From positions 1 to 64,000 of the forward strand of contig JAFWBT010000029.1 of the NCBI GenBank assembly GCA_017507005.1: a stretch of DNA of 64,000 nt. The letters run 5' to 3'. Made by a program: the position numbers and the translations under genes. Source of the stretch: Clostridia bacterium. Lineage in GTDB: Bacteria > Bacillota > Clostridia > Christensenellales > Borkfalkiaceae. The notes beneath the pieces are model-generated. The model was not told where the DNA came from, made no database searches, and worked only from the letters and a program-made list of their open reading frames with translations. Shown piece by piece: positions 1 to 8,792 of the stretch; within the stretch, counting starts at the first letter, position 1; every line of letters starts with the position of its first letter.

Positions 1-167
1 ACTTTCAATTCTTCATACGCAGAAGTGATATAATCGGGGTGGAATTCTGCCAAAACGGCGTCTTTTTCTTCCGCCGTCATTCTTGCGTGAAGTTTTTCGA
101 TACGAGAAGCGCGGGTTGCTTCTACTTTTTTCATAGATTCAAGTTGTTCTTGAGTATAATGATACAT
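1..167 (-). CDS. Fumarate reductase/succinate dehydrogenase-type flavoprotein, N-terminus only (partial)
   Basis: Only the first 55 codons lie in the window; the gene runs off the left edge. The ATG at 167 has a strong AAGGAGG six bases upstream and starts 11 bases after the stop of the iron-sulfur subunit gene. The visible part begins MYHYTQEQLESMKKVEAT and contains RMTAEEKDAVLAEFHPDYI. This resembles, from memory, the leader that precedes the FAD domain in clostridial soluble fumarate reductase flavoproteins. No FAD motif is inside the window, so the call rests on this resemblance and on position after a FrdB/TfrB-like subunit in an operon with malate dehydrogenase and fumarase. If correct, it reduces fumarate to succinate in the cytoplasm. 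Confidence 0.6.
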   Translation of the reverse strand, partial: MYHYTQEQLESMKKVEATRASRIEKLHARMTAEEKDAVLAEFHPDYITSAYEELK

Positions 168-178
168 AGCGCGCCTCC

Positions 179-853
179 TTATTTCTCGATTTCTCTGTGA
201 TTATACAGATTCTTTTGTTCTTCCAAAGGCGTGTTCATAATCGCCTCCAAAGCCGCCTTGCAATCCCCTCTATCAATTTCCGCAACGCGGTTGATGAGGT
301 GTTCGGTCTTAGGCGCAAGATATTTACCCGTAAGACGTCTTGTCAACAAAGCCACCTGGGGATGGGAAATCCCTGCGGGACAACGGGACGAGCATACGCC
401 GCACATAACGCAGTCGAAGCTCTCTTCCGCCGCTTTTTCGTATTCGCCGCGCTGTGCGTATGCGATATACTGCATAACGTTAAGCTCTTGCGTACAGCTC
501 TTGGTGCATGCGTTACAACCAATACAGGAATAGATTTCGGGATACAGCTGCATCATAATTTGCTGCGTGGGCTTAATCTCGTTGATATCGTACACCTGCT
601 TTACGAGCGGGAAGAAAGGCAACGTCGCTACGTACATACCCTCTTCTACCTGCTGCTGACAAGCAAGGCAGGATTTGAGTTCTTGCTGACCGTGGATACG
701 ATAAATCGTCGCGCAAGCGCCACAGAAACCGTTTCTGCAACCGCAACCGCGAACAAGCTGATAGCCCGCATATTCCATAGCCTTCATAATCGTCAAGCTT
801 TCCGGCACTTGATAACGTTTACCGAAAAGATATACATTAACCATATTTTCCAT
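179..853 (-). CDS. Fumarate reductase iron-sulfur subunit (FrdB/SdhB/TfrB N-terminal type)
   Basis: A 224-residue electron-transfer subunit. A plant-type 2Fe-2S site is formed by Cys39, Cys44, Cys47 and Cys62. Two 4Fe-4S sites follow: Cys110/113/116/120 (CIGCNACTKSC) and Cys148/151/154/158 (CVMCGVCSSRCP). This is the succinate dehydrogenase/fumarate reductase B layout, with a second 4Fe-4S in place of a 3Fe-4S. Thiol:fumarate reductase TfrB continues into CCG (HdrB-like) domains, but this protein stops before them, and a separate hdrB lies earlier in the operon. GGAGAG six bases upstream supports the ATG at 853. The gene lies 12 bases after the FlxA-like gene. It probably passes electrons to the adjacent flavoprotein. 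No membrane anchor subunit is visible. Confidence 0.85.
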   Translation of the reverse strand: MENMVNVYLFGKRYQVPESLTIMKAMEYAGYQLVRGCGCRNGFCGACATIYRIHGQQELKSCLACQQQVEEGMYVATLPFFPLVKQVYDINEIKPTQQIMMQLYPEIYSCIGCNACTKSCTQELNVMQYIAYAQRGEYEKAAEESFDCVMCGVCSSRCPAGISHPQVALLTRRLTGKYLAPKTEHLINRVAEIDRGDCKAALEAIMNTPLEEQKNLYNHREIEK

Positions 854-865
854 TGTTTTCTCTCC

Positions 866-1693
866 TTAGTACTCGTCAGGAAGCTCGTCCAGCTCCGTCA
901 TGCGGAATACGGGACCGTCTTTACAAACGAATTTGTCGCCAACGTTACATCTGCCGCATTTACCAACGCCGCATTTCATACGAAGTTCCAGCGTCGTATA
1001 CACGCGCGATTTGTCAAAGCCAAGCTCTAACAGACCTTGCAAGGTAAATTTGATCATGATGGGAGGACCGCAAAGCACCGCCGTCATGTTAGGATCAAGC
1101 CCCAATTCCTTTACGTATGCAGGCACGAAACCAACGTGTCCGTCCCAACCGTCTTGAGGACGGTCGATCGTCAGATATACTTCCGTATTCGGCTCGTTCA
1201 CCCACTCGTTTTGAATTTCGTCGATATCCACGAGGTCGTCTTTACTTCTCGCGCCGTACACGATTACAACTTTGCCGTAATTTGCGCGATAATGACGCAC
1301 GTAATTGATAACGCTACGCAAAGGTGCAAGACCGATACCGCCTGCGATAAAGAGCAAATCTTTGCCCTTAAAATCCTCTTCCACGGGGAAATTTTTGCCG
1401 TAAGGGCCACGAACGGTAACCTGCGCGCCTACTTCCAACGCGTGCAACACTTCGGTAACGCAACCGCACTTTTTAATGGAAAATTCCATAAATTCTTCGT
1501 TCGTAGGCGACGAAGTGATAGAGAACATACATTCCCCAACGCCAGGAATCGAAACCATCGCGCACTGACCGGGCATATGCTGGAACAGTTTTTTGCCGTC
1601 CGTGCCAACGACGCGGAACGTCTTTACGTCGGGAGTATCTTTACGGATATCCGTTATAACGCCGACTTTGGGAATAAGAGTTTCATTAATCAT
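866..1693 (-). CDS. flxA: FAD/NAD(P)-binding oxidoreductase with C-terminal 2Fe-2S site (FlxA-like)
   Basis: 275 residues of the ferredoxin-NADP reductase superfamily, close to PyrK, AsrB, hydrogenase gamma and FlxA proteins. A flavin-binding barrel with GECMFSITSSP lies near residues 53-63. A nucleotide-binding motif, AGGIGLAPLRS, is at 117-127. Four cysteines at 241, 246, 249 and 257 (CGVGKCGRC...C) make a 2Fe-2S site. In FlxABCD-HdrABC complexes FlxA oxidises NADH and feeds electrons through iron-sulfur partners to HdrA. Here it sits in one operon with all the expected partners, so NADH entry to the Hdr complex is the likely role. AsrB-type sulfite reduction is less likely because no siroheme subunit is near. 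Confidence 0.82.
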   Translation of the reverse strand: MINETLIPKVGVITDIRKDTPDVKTFRVVGTDGKKLFQHMPGQCAMVSIPGVGECMFSITSSPTNEEFMEFSIKKCGCVTEVLHALEVGAQVTVRGPYGKNFPVEEDFKGKDLLFIAGGIGLAPLRSVINYVRHYRANYGKVVIVYGARSKDDLVDIDEIQNEWVNEPNTEVYLTIDRPQDGWDGHVGFVPAYVKELGLDPNMTAVLCGPPIMIKFTLQGLLELGFDKSRVYTTLELRMKCGVGKCGRCNVGDKFVCKDGPVFRMTELDELPDEY

Positions 1694-2726
1694 TGTCTTT
1701 TCCTCCCAACGTTTTAATTACTTTTACGATATTCAGGTTTTGAGGACACTTATTCACACAACGTCCACAACCTACGCAGGAATACAGACCGTCGTTCTGC
1801 GAAGGATAATACACCAGCTTGTGCATGAAACGCTGACGGAATCTCTGCATCTGCGTCGTACGGCTGTTGCCGTGCGCCATCAACGTGAAATCGGAATACA
1901 TGCAGGAATCCCAACAACGATAACGGATAACCCCTTCGTGCGTCTTAAAATCGCGAATATCAAAGCACTGACAGGTGGGACATACAAACGTGCAAGTACC
2001 GCAGCCAAGGCAAGCCTCGCTCATTTCTTCCCATTCCTTAGCCTCGAACAATTCATTGAGATTTTCAGGCTGGAATTTGCTAAGATCAAGATTAGAAAAC
2101 GGCAGTTTGTCGATAATAACCTTGGTAGCCTCTTTCTGCGCTTCCACTTCCTTTTCGCCGCCCTCTTCCAGCAAATCTTTCACGAGCGCGGTGAGCGCCT
2201 CACCCTTTTCGGTGTTTGCCTGCCAATAGAGGTATTCGTTATCCAGCCACGTCGTTACGTCGCCCTGCGGCGCTGTAGCGTCGATATCGAACACTCTACA
2301 GAAACAGCTTTCCTCGGGACGGGAACAAGCGAGTGTCACAATCGTGGTAGCGTTTCTTCTGTTCTGATAATAGGTGTCAATAGGCTCGGCAAGGAACACT
2401 TTATCCAACACCTCAATCGCCTTATAATCGCACGCTTTTACGCCGAACAAGACGAAAAGTTTGCCTTCTTCCACGTAATCGCGACGAACGTCAACGACCT
2501 CGATATTTTTGCCTTCCTGCTTGAATTTCATCATATTTTCCGTTTGCGGGAAGAACATATTTTTAGGGGATTTCACCGTTTTCAGCGTTTCCAAAGAAAC
2601 TTCTTTGCCTTCGCTCCATACGGCGTAGTTTACTTCCCCTGCCTTTTTAACGGGAATAAACAGCCCCATGCTTTCATTGATTTTTGCATAAAGTTCATTT
2701 AATCTTTCTTTTGCGATCTTCAACAT
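1686..2726 (-). CDS. 4Fe-4S dicluster protein, AsrA/hydrogenase-beta type (FlxB/FlxC-like)
   Basis: 346 residues. The N-terminal domain has SPKNMFFPQTENMMKF (53-68) and LFGVKACDYKAI (93-104), typical of anaerobic sulfite reductase subunit A and sulfhydrogenase beta proteins. Two clusters follow: Cys239/242/245/249 (CLGCGTCTFVCP) and Cys317/320/323/327 (CVGCGRCVNKCP). Between them is the CWDSCMYSDF block common to this family. The last codons overlap the start of the FlxA-like gene by 8 bases, and the start touches the stop of the upstream gene, which implies coupled translation. It probably relays electrons between the NADH-oxidising subunit and FlxD/HdrA. I cannot tell FlxB from FlxC by sequence, so no symbol is given. 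Confidence 0.75.
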   Translation of the reverse strand: MLKIAKERLNELYAKINESMGLFIPVKKAGEVNYAVWSEGKEVSLETLKTVKSPKNMFFPQTENMMKFKQEGKNIEVVDVRRDYVEEGKLFVLFGVKACDYKAIEVLDKVFLAEPIDTYYQNRRNATTIVTLACSRPEESCFCRVFDIDATAPQGDVTTWLDNEYLYWQANTEKGEALTALVKDLLEEGGEKEVEAQKEATKVIIDKLPFSNLDLSKFQPENLNELFEAKEWEEMSEACLGCGTCTFVCPTCQCFDIRDFKTHEGVIRYRCWDSCMYSDFTLMAHGNSRTTQMQRFRQRFMHKLVYYPSQNDGLYSCVGCGRCVNKCPQNLNIVKVIKTLGGKDND

Positions 2727-3706
2727 TATTTTGCCTCCCCGTTAAAAACGTCGTTCGGTTCGGTATCCCCTTCGGTGTAAGTCGTCAAAGGCGTCTTACC
2801 TTCCGATTCTTCCCCAGCCTGATATTCGCCGTAAAGCGTATCGATATCTTTGATGAACTTTCTGTTCAACAAATGCAAAGGAATATTTTGAGGACATACT
2901 CTCGAACATTCGCCACAGTCGGTACAACGTCCAGAAACGTGGAACGCACGGATGATATGGAACAACTGTTCTTCAAACTTGTCGTCGTTCGCTTTCGCCG
3001 CAATACCCGACGCGGGATTGTCAAATACGCATTTTACGCAAGAACAAGCGGGACATACGTTACGGCAAGCGTTACAACGAATACATTTGCTCAGTTGTTC
3101 ACGCCAGAACGCAAAACGTTCGTCTTCCGTCATCGCTTCAAGCTTTTCCACTTCTTCAAAACGGTTCACTTCGCGTTCGGGACGTTCGTGCAGAATAATC
3201 TCTTCGTCCTTTACCTGATGCGTTTTCGTGCAAACCGCACACTTGCTGAGCACAACGTCGGGCTTATACAGCGTTTCTACGCCATACGCCGTCGTCACTT
3301 TCACGTCCTTATCCACCACCTCTACGTCGGTGATAAAGGAAACGCCTTTCGCCTTCATCTTTTCTACGTCGAGCTTTGCAAGACACTCTACAGCAATCAC
3401 GTATACGTTTTCACGATTGATACGATGTTCTTTTACGAGCTGATTAAAGCTGTACGTATCGCAAGGCTTTAAGAATACAGCCGTCTTACCTTCCTTTTTC
3501 GCCATCTGAATAAGATATTTGGAAAGGTTCGCACCGCAGAACCAGTTGTAAACGAAGCCGTTTTCCATCTCTTCCACGCTCTCAAAGGATGCAGGAGCAG
3601 GGTCGTAACAAAATTCGCCTTTTTTCCAGCCGATTACGCGCGCCACTTCACCGCTTTGCAGCAATGCTTTTGCGCGTTCGAGCATTTTCAATTCAACGTC
3701 TTTCAT
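2726..3706 (-). CDS. 4Fe-4S dicluster protein with hydrogenase-beta (FrhB)-like N-terminus (FlxB/FlxC-like)
   Basis: 326 residues. The N-terminal half has FLKPCDTYSFNQLVKE near 78-93 and CAVC at 156-159, resembling F420-hydrogenase/dehydrogenase beta domains. The C-terminal half has Cys208/211/214/218 (CIRCNACRNVCP) followed by CSCVKC, then Cys261/264/267/271 (CTDCGECSRVCP). The last 50 residues are acidic and look flexible. It shares the stop/start junction at 2726 with the next gene and follows FlxD directly. In known FlxABCD modules two such iron-sulfur proteins link the NADH-oxidising subunit to FlxD and HdrA. That role fits here, although its electron partners are inferred from operon position only. 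Confidence 0.72.
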   Translation of the reverse strand: MKDVELKMLERAKALLQSGEVARVIGWKKGEFCYDPAPASFESVEEMENGFVYNWFCGANLSKYLIQMAKKEGKTAVFLKPCDTYSFNQLVKEHRINRENVYVIAVECLAKLDVEKMKAKGVSFITDVEVVDKDVKVTTAYGVETLYKPDVVLSKCAVCTKTHQVKDEEIILHERPEREVNRFEEVEKLEAMTEDERFAFWREQLSKCIRCNACRNVCPACSCVKCVFDNPASGIAAKANDDKFEEQLFHIIRAFHVSGRCTDCGECSRVCPQNIPLHLLNRKFIKDIDTLYGEYQAGEESEGKTPLTTYTEGDTEPNDVFNGEAK

Positions 3707-3707
3707 C

Positions 3708-4160
3708 TTATTCGCCCTCCTTCACTCTGAGGTCGGTAAGGCGTTTGTTTTCGCCAAGCTCCGCTACCTGTTTCACAAAATCGTTCATAACAGCCGAGAA
3801 ACGTGCGCCTTCTGCCGCCGATACCCATTCCAAACGGGTACGTTCTTTTTCGATACCCATATAGTTGAGGAAGCTATACAACAGCGCCATTCTTCTTCTC
3901 GTGTAATAGTTACCCGTAACGTAGTGGCAATCCCCGGGATGACAGCCGCAAAGAATAACGCCGTCAGCGCCCTGCTGGAACGCCTTTAATACGAACATAG
4001 GATTTACGCGGCACGAACAAGGCACGCGGATAATTTTTACGTTTGCGGGATACGTAAGACGGCTAGAACCTGCAAGGTCTGCGCCGGCATACGAACACCA
4101 GTTGCAACAAAAGGCAACGATGGTAGGCGTAAATTCTTTCTTTTCGGTTACTTCTTGCAT
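3708..4160 (-). CDS. flxD: FlxD/MvhD-type iron-sulfur subunit
   Basis: 150 residues from the ATG at 4160, chosen because GGAGGT lies nine bases upstream; a longer reading would start inside hdrA without a ribosome site. Cysteines at 18, 19, 22, 48, 50, 71, 73 and 78 (CCNWCSYAG, VPCSCRV, LCGCHPGDCHY) match MvhD. MvhD is the 2Fe-2S protein that hands electrons to HdrA in methanogen MvhADG-HdrABC and in bacterial FlxABCD-HdrABC. The gene overlaps the end of hdrA by 13 bases, so the pair is translationally coupled. No hydrogenase large or small subunit is present, so its donor is more likely the NADH-oxidising FlxA-like protein than hydrogen. Confidence 0.88.
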   Translation of the reverse strand: MQEVTEKKEFTPTIVAFCCNWCSYAGADLAGSSRLTYPANVKIIRVPCSCRVNPMFVLKAFQQGADGVILCGCHPGDCHYVTGNYYTRRRMALLYSFLNYMGIEKERTRLEWVSAAEGARFSAVMNDFVKQVAELGENKRLTDLRVKEGE

Positions 4161-6139
4161 ATTGCTTCTACCTCCGACATGATCTGTTTGGAGCTGAATC
4201 CTTTCAAATCCATTGCCCCCGAAGGACAGGTTACCGTACAAGCGCCGCAACCCTGACAAACGGCAGGATTTACGTTCGCTACGCGACGGATTTCCGTCTT
4301 ACCTCCGCCGATACGGAATTCCTTATCGACGTACGTGATCGCGCCGTATGCGCAAACGTTCGCGCATTGACTACAACCGTTACACATATTTTCATCAGGC
4401 ATTGCTACGCAAGGATTCGTCTTTAACTTGTCTTTTACAAGCAAACCGATTACCTTCGCCGCGCAAGCCGACGCCTGTGATACCGTTTCGGGAATATCCT
4501 TAGGGCCTTGACATACGCCTGCAAGATATACGCCTGCCGTAGGGCTTTCTACGGGACGGAGCTTTGCGTGCGATTCGGTGAGGAAGTTGTTCGTGTCAAT
4601 ACTTGCCGTCAACAACGTCGCCACTTTTCTAACGGAAGGTTCGGGTTCGATAGCTGCCGCCAAGACAACGAGGTCGGATTCAATCGTAATCTGTTCGTTG
4701 TCAATCAAGTTCGAGCCTTGCACCATCAATTTACCGTTTTCATTGTATACTTTGCCAACCATACCCTTGATATAGTTTACGCCGTACTGTTCCACCGCGC
4801 GGCGATAGAATTCGTCGTAGTTCTTACCAGGCGTACGTACGTCGATATAGAATACGTTCACCTGCGTATCAGGATATTTTTCACGAATCAACATTGCGTG
4901 CTTTGCCGTATACATACAGCAGATTTTCGAGCAATAAGGTTTGCCGCAACCGCTGGTATCACGCGAGCCTACGCATTGAATAAAGGTGATTACCTTCGGA
5001 TGTTCGTTATCGGAAGGACGGAGCAGCACGCCGTTGGAAGGACCTGCCGCGTTCATCAAACGTTCGAGTTCGAGCGAGGTGATAACGTCCTTATTATCGT
5101 TGTAGCCGTATTCGTTAAACGCGTCCAGCTCGATAGGTTTAAAGCCCGTCGCAACGACGATTGCGCCGTACTGACGTTCCACAAACGTATCTTTCTGTTC
5201 ATAGTCGATTGCGCCTACGCCGCAGAATTTCTGACAAATACCGCATTTACCCGTTTTGAGCTTGATACACTGTTCGGGGTCGATTACGGCAACGTTCGGG
5301 ATTGCCTGCGCGAAAGGAATATAGATGGCAGGACGATTGTTCAAACCCATATTGAACGTATTAAGCCCTTTCTTGGAAGGACATTTTTCCATACAGATTT
5401 TACAGCCCGTACATTTCGTTTCGTCAACGAATCTTGCCTTACGGCGAATCTTTACGCTGAAATTACCGACAAAGCCCTTTACGTCTTCCACTTCGGAATA
5501 GGACAAAATGTCGATTTTTTCGTGTTGCGCGCAGTCTACCATTTTCGGCGTGAGAATACAAGCGGAACAATCGAGCGTGGGGAACGTCTTATCAAGCTGC
5601 GCCATTCTGCCGCCGATAGTAGCGTTCTTTTCTACGATATCTACTTCAAAACCTGCGTCTGCAATATCCAGAGCCGCCTGAATACCTGCAATACCGCCAC
5701 CGATTACGAGCGCACGTTTGATAACGGGGCTTTCCCCTGCCTGCAACGGCGCGTTCAGTTTTACTTTTGCAATCGCCGTGCGAACGAGGATTACCGCTTT
5801 TTCCGTTGCTTCGTCCATATCCTTATGGATCCACGAGCAATGTTCACGGATGTTCGCAATTTCTACCATGTAGGGATTAAGCCCTGCTTCTTCCGCAGCT
5901 TTACGGAACGTAGCCTCGTGCATTCTAGGCGAACAAGCGCCGATTACGATACCCGTAAGATTATGTTCTTTGATTGCCTGTTTGATAAGCTGTTGGCCGT
6001 TTTCGGAGCACATATACTGATAGTTTTCGGAATATACGACGCCAGGTTCACTCTTAATCGTTTCCGCTACCTTTTTAACGTCTACCGTTGCCGCGATGTT
6101 GCTGCCGCACCAACAAATAAAAACACCTATTCTTTGCAT
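4148..6139 (-). CDS. hdrA: Heterodisulfide reductase subunit A (HdrA), electron-bifurcating flavoprotein
   Basis: 663 residues, full length for HdrA. The N-terminus has the usual IGVFICWCGSNIA. The FAD-binding GGGIAG is at 147-152. 4Fe-4S sites are visible at Cys243-Cys253 (CTGCKICMEKC) and near the C-terminus (CNGCSQCANVC and CQGCGACTVTC). A cysteine-rich middle section (CGKPYCSKICC) is also typical. In characterised complexes the HdrA flavin splits electron pairs between a low-potential acceptor (ferredoxin) and HdrB. The gene is followed by flxD with a 13-base overlap and preceded by hdrC after 60 bases. The physiological high-potential acceptor in this organism is not shown by the sequence. 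The operon context points to fumarate. Confidence 0.92.
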   Translation of the reverse strand: MQRIGVFICWCGSNIAATVDVKKVAETIKSEPGVVYSENYQYMCSENGQQLIKQAIKEHNLTGIVIGACSPRMHEATFRKAAEEAGLNPYMVEIANIREHCSWIHKDMDEATEKAVILVRTAIAKVKLNAPLQAGESPVIKRALVIGGGIAGIQAALDIADAGFEVDIVEKNATIGGRMAQLDKTFPTLDCSACILTPKMVDCAQHEKIDILSYSEVEDVKGFVGNFSVKIRRKARFVDETKCTGCKICMEKCPSKKGLNTFNMGLNNRPAIYIPFAQAIPNVAVIDPEQCIKLKTGKCGICQKFCGVGAIDYEQKDTFVERQYGAIVVATGFKPIELDAFNEYGYNDNKDVITSLELERLMNAAGPSNGVLLRPSDNEHPKVITFIQCVGSRDTSGCGKPYCSKICCMYTAKHAMLIREKYPDTQVNVFYIDVRTPGKNYDEFYRRAVEQYGVNYIKGMVGKVYNENGKLMVQGSNLIDNEQITIESDLVVLAAAIEPEPSVRKVATLLTASIDTNNFLTESHAKLRPVESPTAGVYLAGVCQGPKDIPETVSQASACAAKVIGLLVKDKLKTNPCVAMPDENMCNGCSQCANVCAYGAITYVDKEFRIGGGKTEIRRVANVNPAVCQGCGACTVTCPSGAMDLKGFSSKQIMSEVEAICKK

Positions 6140-6199
6140 ATTATTTACTCTCTTTCTTTAGAATTTCAATTTTTTTATGCCGTCCCTTGCGGGAAAAAG

Positions 6200-6586
6200 T
6201 TACTTGTTATATTTTCTGTACGCGCTGACGAGGAGCTGCTGAGGAATCAATTCGTCAACAATCGGCGGAATTTCTTCTGCCTTGATGCCGTTTTTACCCT
6301 GCATCCTCACCACCGTATCACGTACCGCTTCTACCACAGCCGCAGGCGCAACGCCACGAGGACAACGCTCTACGCAAGCCATACAAGAAAGACAATTCCA
6401 TATCGCTTCGCATTCCAAAAGCTCGTCTATCTTGCCGTTACAGAGCATAGAAACGAACTGGTGCGGCTTGATATCCATTTCCTTAAACGCAGGACAGCGT
6501 CCCGAACATTTGCCGCATTTCATACACTTTCTAACGTCCGTGCCGCTGAGTCTGTTCAAATTTTCAATGCGTTCTTCTTTCGTCAT
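6200..6586 (-). CDS. hdrC: Heterodisulfide reductase subunit C (HdrC), 4Fe-4S ferredoxin-like
   Basis: 128 residues with two classical 4Fe-4S sites: Cys21/24/27/31 (CMKCGKCSGRCP) and Cys65/68/71/75 (CLSCMACVERCP). Size and spacing match soluble HdrC, which carries electrons from HdrA to HdrB. There is no membrane segment, unlike HdrE-linked forms. The start ATG overlaps the hdrB stop as ATGA, indicating translational coupling. A GGGGGT lies upstream at a usable distance. Confidence is high because hdrB and hdrA flank it. Confidence 0.9.
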   Translation of the reverse strand: MTKEERIENLNRLSGTDVRKCMKCGKCSGRCPAFKEMDIKPHQFVSMLCNGKIDELLECEAIWNCLSCMACVERCPRGVAPAAVVEAVRDTVVRMQGKNGIKAEEIPPIVDELIPQQLLVSAYRKYNK

Positions 6587-7362
6587 GCTTTTACCCCCAA
6601 CGCTTCTGCGAGAAGCTCTGTGAAGTATTTGACGGGCAGGATACCGCCACCGTTTACCTGCAAATTATACAAACACAAGGGGCAAGCGGTGATCACTTCT
6701 TCCGCACCCTTTTCCTTTGCGCTCGCTAACACTTTTTCGCTCTTTTTCTTAGGCAGTTCGCTATTCTTGAGTGATACGTACGCGCCGCAACATTCGTTAC
6801 GGAAAGGATACACGACGGGCGTACCGCCAATCGCGCGGATGAAATCCTCGATAATCGTAGGATTTTCGGGGTTGTCAAACGCCATAACGCCGCTAGGACG
6901 CAGGAGCAGACAGCCGTAATACGCGCCGATTTTGCGGTTGATGGGATTTACCACCGCTTTTTTGATATTCTCAAAACCAACGACGTTTTTCAGCATTTCA
7001 AGGTAGTGGAGCACCTCCGTTTCCCCTTTATACGGTTCGTCGAGTTTGAGATAGTTGTTCGCGCGCGAGCAAATATCCTCGTTCGTTTTCATATCCTCGT
7101 TGGTACGCTTGATTACGTTATGACAAGCCGAGCACAGCGTCAACAGTTTACCGCCGTTATGCTTTGCGTAATCGAGCGCGCGCACCGCCGAAAGTTTCGT
7201 TGCGATTTCGTCCGTACCCATAGGATACACGGCGCCGCAACATTGCCAATTTTCGATTTCCTCCATTTCTACGCCCAGAGCTTTCGCGCAAAGACGAGCG
7301 GTATCGTCCAATTCTTTCGCTTTCGTTCTGAGCGTACAGCCGGGATAATAACTGATTTTCAT
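6583..7362 (-). CDS. hdrB: Heterodisulfide reductase subunit B (HdrB), two CCG domains
   Basis: 259 residues with both CCG domains intact: Cys9, Cys41-Cys42, Cys77 and Cys80 in the first; Cys151, Cys191-Cys192, Cys227 and Cys230 in the second. In methanogen HdrB these ligands bind two noncubane 4Fe-4S clusters that reduce the CoM-S-S-CoB disulfide. Bacteria like this one are not expected to use those coenzymes, so the true substrate or partner is unknown. It could be a protein disulfide (DsrC-like), a low-molecular-weight disulfide, or direct transfer to the fumarate reductase encoded in the same operon. It lies 34 bases after fumC. Confidence 0.9.
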   Translation of the reverse strand: MKISYYPGCTLRTKAKELDDTARLCAKALGVEMEEIENWQCCGAVYPMGTDEIATKLSAVRALDYAKHNGGKLLTLCSACHNVIKRTNEDMKTNEDICSRANNYLKLDEPYKGETEVLHYLEMLKNVVGFENIKKAVVNPINRKIGAYYGCLLLRPSGVMAFDNPENPTIIEDFIRAIGGTPVVYPFRNECCGAYVSLKNSELPKKKSEKVLASAKEKGAEEVITACPLCLYNLQVNGGGILPVKYFTELLAEALGVKA

Positions 7363-7396
7363 TTTTATACGCTACCTTTGTATTCGATTCGTTCGC

Positions 7397-8773
7397 TTAT
7401 TTCTGCGGATACGCCATTTCTTCGGGACGGAACACTTCGTCGAATTTTTCCGCCGTCAAGAAACCGAGCGCTACGCACGCTTCTTTGAGGGAAATGTTTT
7501 CTTTGTACGCTTTCTTTGCCGTCTTTGCCGCGTTCTCATAGCCGATATAAGGATTGAGCGCCGTTACCAACATCAACGAATTATACAGGTTGTGGTGCAT
7601 CTTTTCCTTATTCGCCTTGATACCCGTTACGCAATTCTTTTCAAACGACGTGATACCCGTTGCCAACAATCTTACCGACTGCAAGAAATTGTAGATAATC
7701 ACGGGCATAAATACGTTCAACTCGAAATTACCCTGCGACGCGCCCATACCAACGGCTACGTCGTTCGCCATTACCTGCACCGCTACCATCGTCATCGATT
7801 CGCACTGCGTAGGATTTACCTTACCCGGCATAATCGAAGAACCGGGTTCGTTTTCGGGAATAAAGATTTCCCCAAGCCCGTCACGAGGACCGCTCGCTAG
7901 CCAACGTACGTCGTTCGCAATCTTCATCAAGTTGCAAGCGAGCGCTTTCAAAGCGCCGTGTGCGAACACAAGCTCGTCTTTGGACGTCAACGCGTGGTAT
8001 TTATTTTCCGCCGTCACGAACGTCTTACCCGTCAATTCGGATACCTGCGCCGCTACTTCCTCCGCAAAGCCCTTAGGCGCGTTCAAGCCCGTGCCGACAG
8101 CCGTGCCGCCAAGCGCGAGTTCTTTAAGCCCAGGCAACGCGAGCGCAAGCTGCGCTTTCGTCTTTTCAATCATATTCGTCCAGCCGCTAATCTCCTGCGA
8201 GAATGCGATGGGAACAGCGTCCTGCAAATGTGTTCTGCCGCTCTTTACAATTCCCTCGTTTTCCGCTTCAAGACGTTTGAGGGTGGCAATCAACGTATCC
8301 ATTGCAGGGAATAAATCGTCCTCAATCGCTACGACAGCCGCAATATGCATTGCCGTAGGGAAGGTGTCGTTAGAGCTTTGGCTCTTATTGATGTCGTCGT
8401 TGGGGTGCAACAGCTTGCTACCAGCAATCTCGTTGCCGCGGTTTGCGATAACTTCGTTTGCGTTCATATTCGACTGCGTGCCACTACCCGTCTGCCATAC
8501 GACGAGCGGAAAATGTCCGTTCAGCTCGCCCGAAATCACCTCGTCGCAAGCCGCGCAAATAGCGTTTTTCTTTTCTTCGGGGAGCTTGCCAAGCTTACAG
8601 TTTGCAAGGGCAGCCGCCTTTTTCAAAATACCGAACGCGCGCGTGATTTCACGAGGCATAATTTCGCCGCCGATTTGGAAGTTTTGATAACTTCTCTGCG
8701 TCTGCGCCGCCCAATATCTATCCGCGGGGACTTGCATTTCCCCCATGGTGTCTTTTTCAATACGATATTCCAT
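7397..8773 (-). CDS. fumC: Fumarate hydratase, class II
   Basis: 458 residues, normal for the iron-independent class II enzyme that interconverts malate and fumarate. All three conserved regions are present: [10 protein letters not shown] (95-104), SGRTHLQDA (178-186, catalytic His182) and the signature [11 protein letters not shown] (311-321). GGAG lies nine bases before the ATG. Aspartase is the nearest alternative, but FumC is favoured by context: malate dehydrogenase is immediately upstream (19 bases) and fumarate reductase downstream, which gives an oxaloacetate-to-succinate route in one operon. An oxygen-tolerant FumC in an organism full of iron-sulfur enzymes is not unusual. Confidence 0.93.
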   Translation of the reverse strand: MEYRIEKDTMGEMQVPADRYWAAQTQRSYQNFQIGGEIMPREITRAFGILKKAAALANCKLGKLPEEKKNAICAACDEVISGELNGHFPLVVWQTGSGTQSNMNANEVIANRGNEIAGSKLLHPNDDINKSQSSNDTFPTAMHIAAVVAIEDDLFPAMDTLIATLKRLEAENEGIVKSGRTHLQDAVPIAFSQEISGWTNMIEKTKAQLALALPGLKELALGGTAVGTGLNAPKGFAEEVAAQVSELTGKTFVTAENKYHALTSKDELVFAHGALKALACNLMKIANDVRWLASGPRDGLGEIFIPENEPGSSIMPGKVNPTQCESMTMVAVQVMANDVAVGMGASQGNFELNVFMPVIIYNFLQSVRLLATGITSFEKNCVTGIKANKEKMHHNLYNSLMLVTALNPYIGYENAAKTAKKAYKENISLKEACVALGFLTAEKFDEVFRPEEMAYPQK

Positions 8774-8792
8774 TTTTTCTCACTCCAATCCC

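Noticed and set aside
4508..6919. Very long plus-strand open frame (803 codons) opposite hdrA and hdrC
   Set aside because: The minus-strand genes have full domain matches; the antisense frame is Arg/His/Phe-rich without domains, a codon-use shadow. Similar long antisense frames opposite mdh, fumC, dnaE, the V-ATPase genes and mfd were rejected for the same reason.
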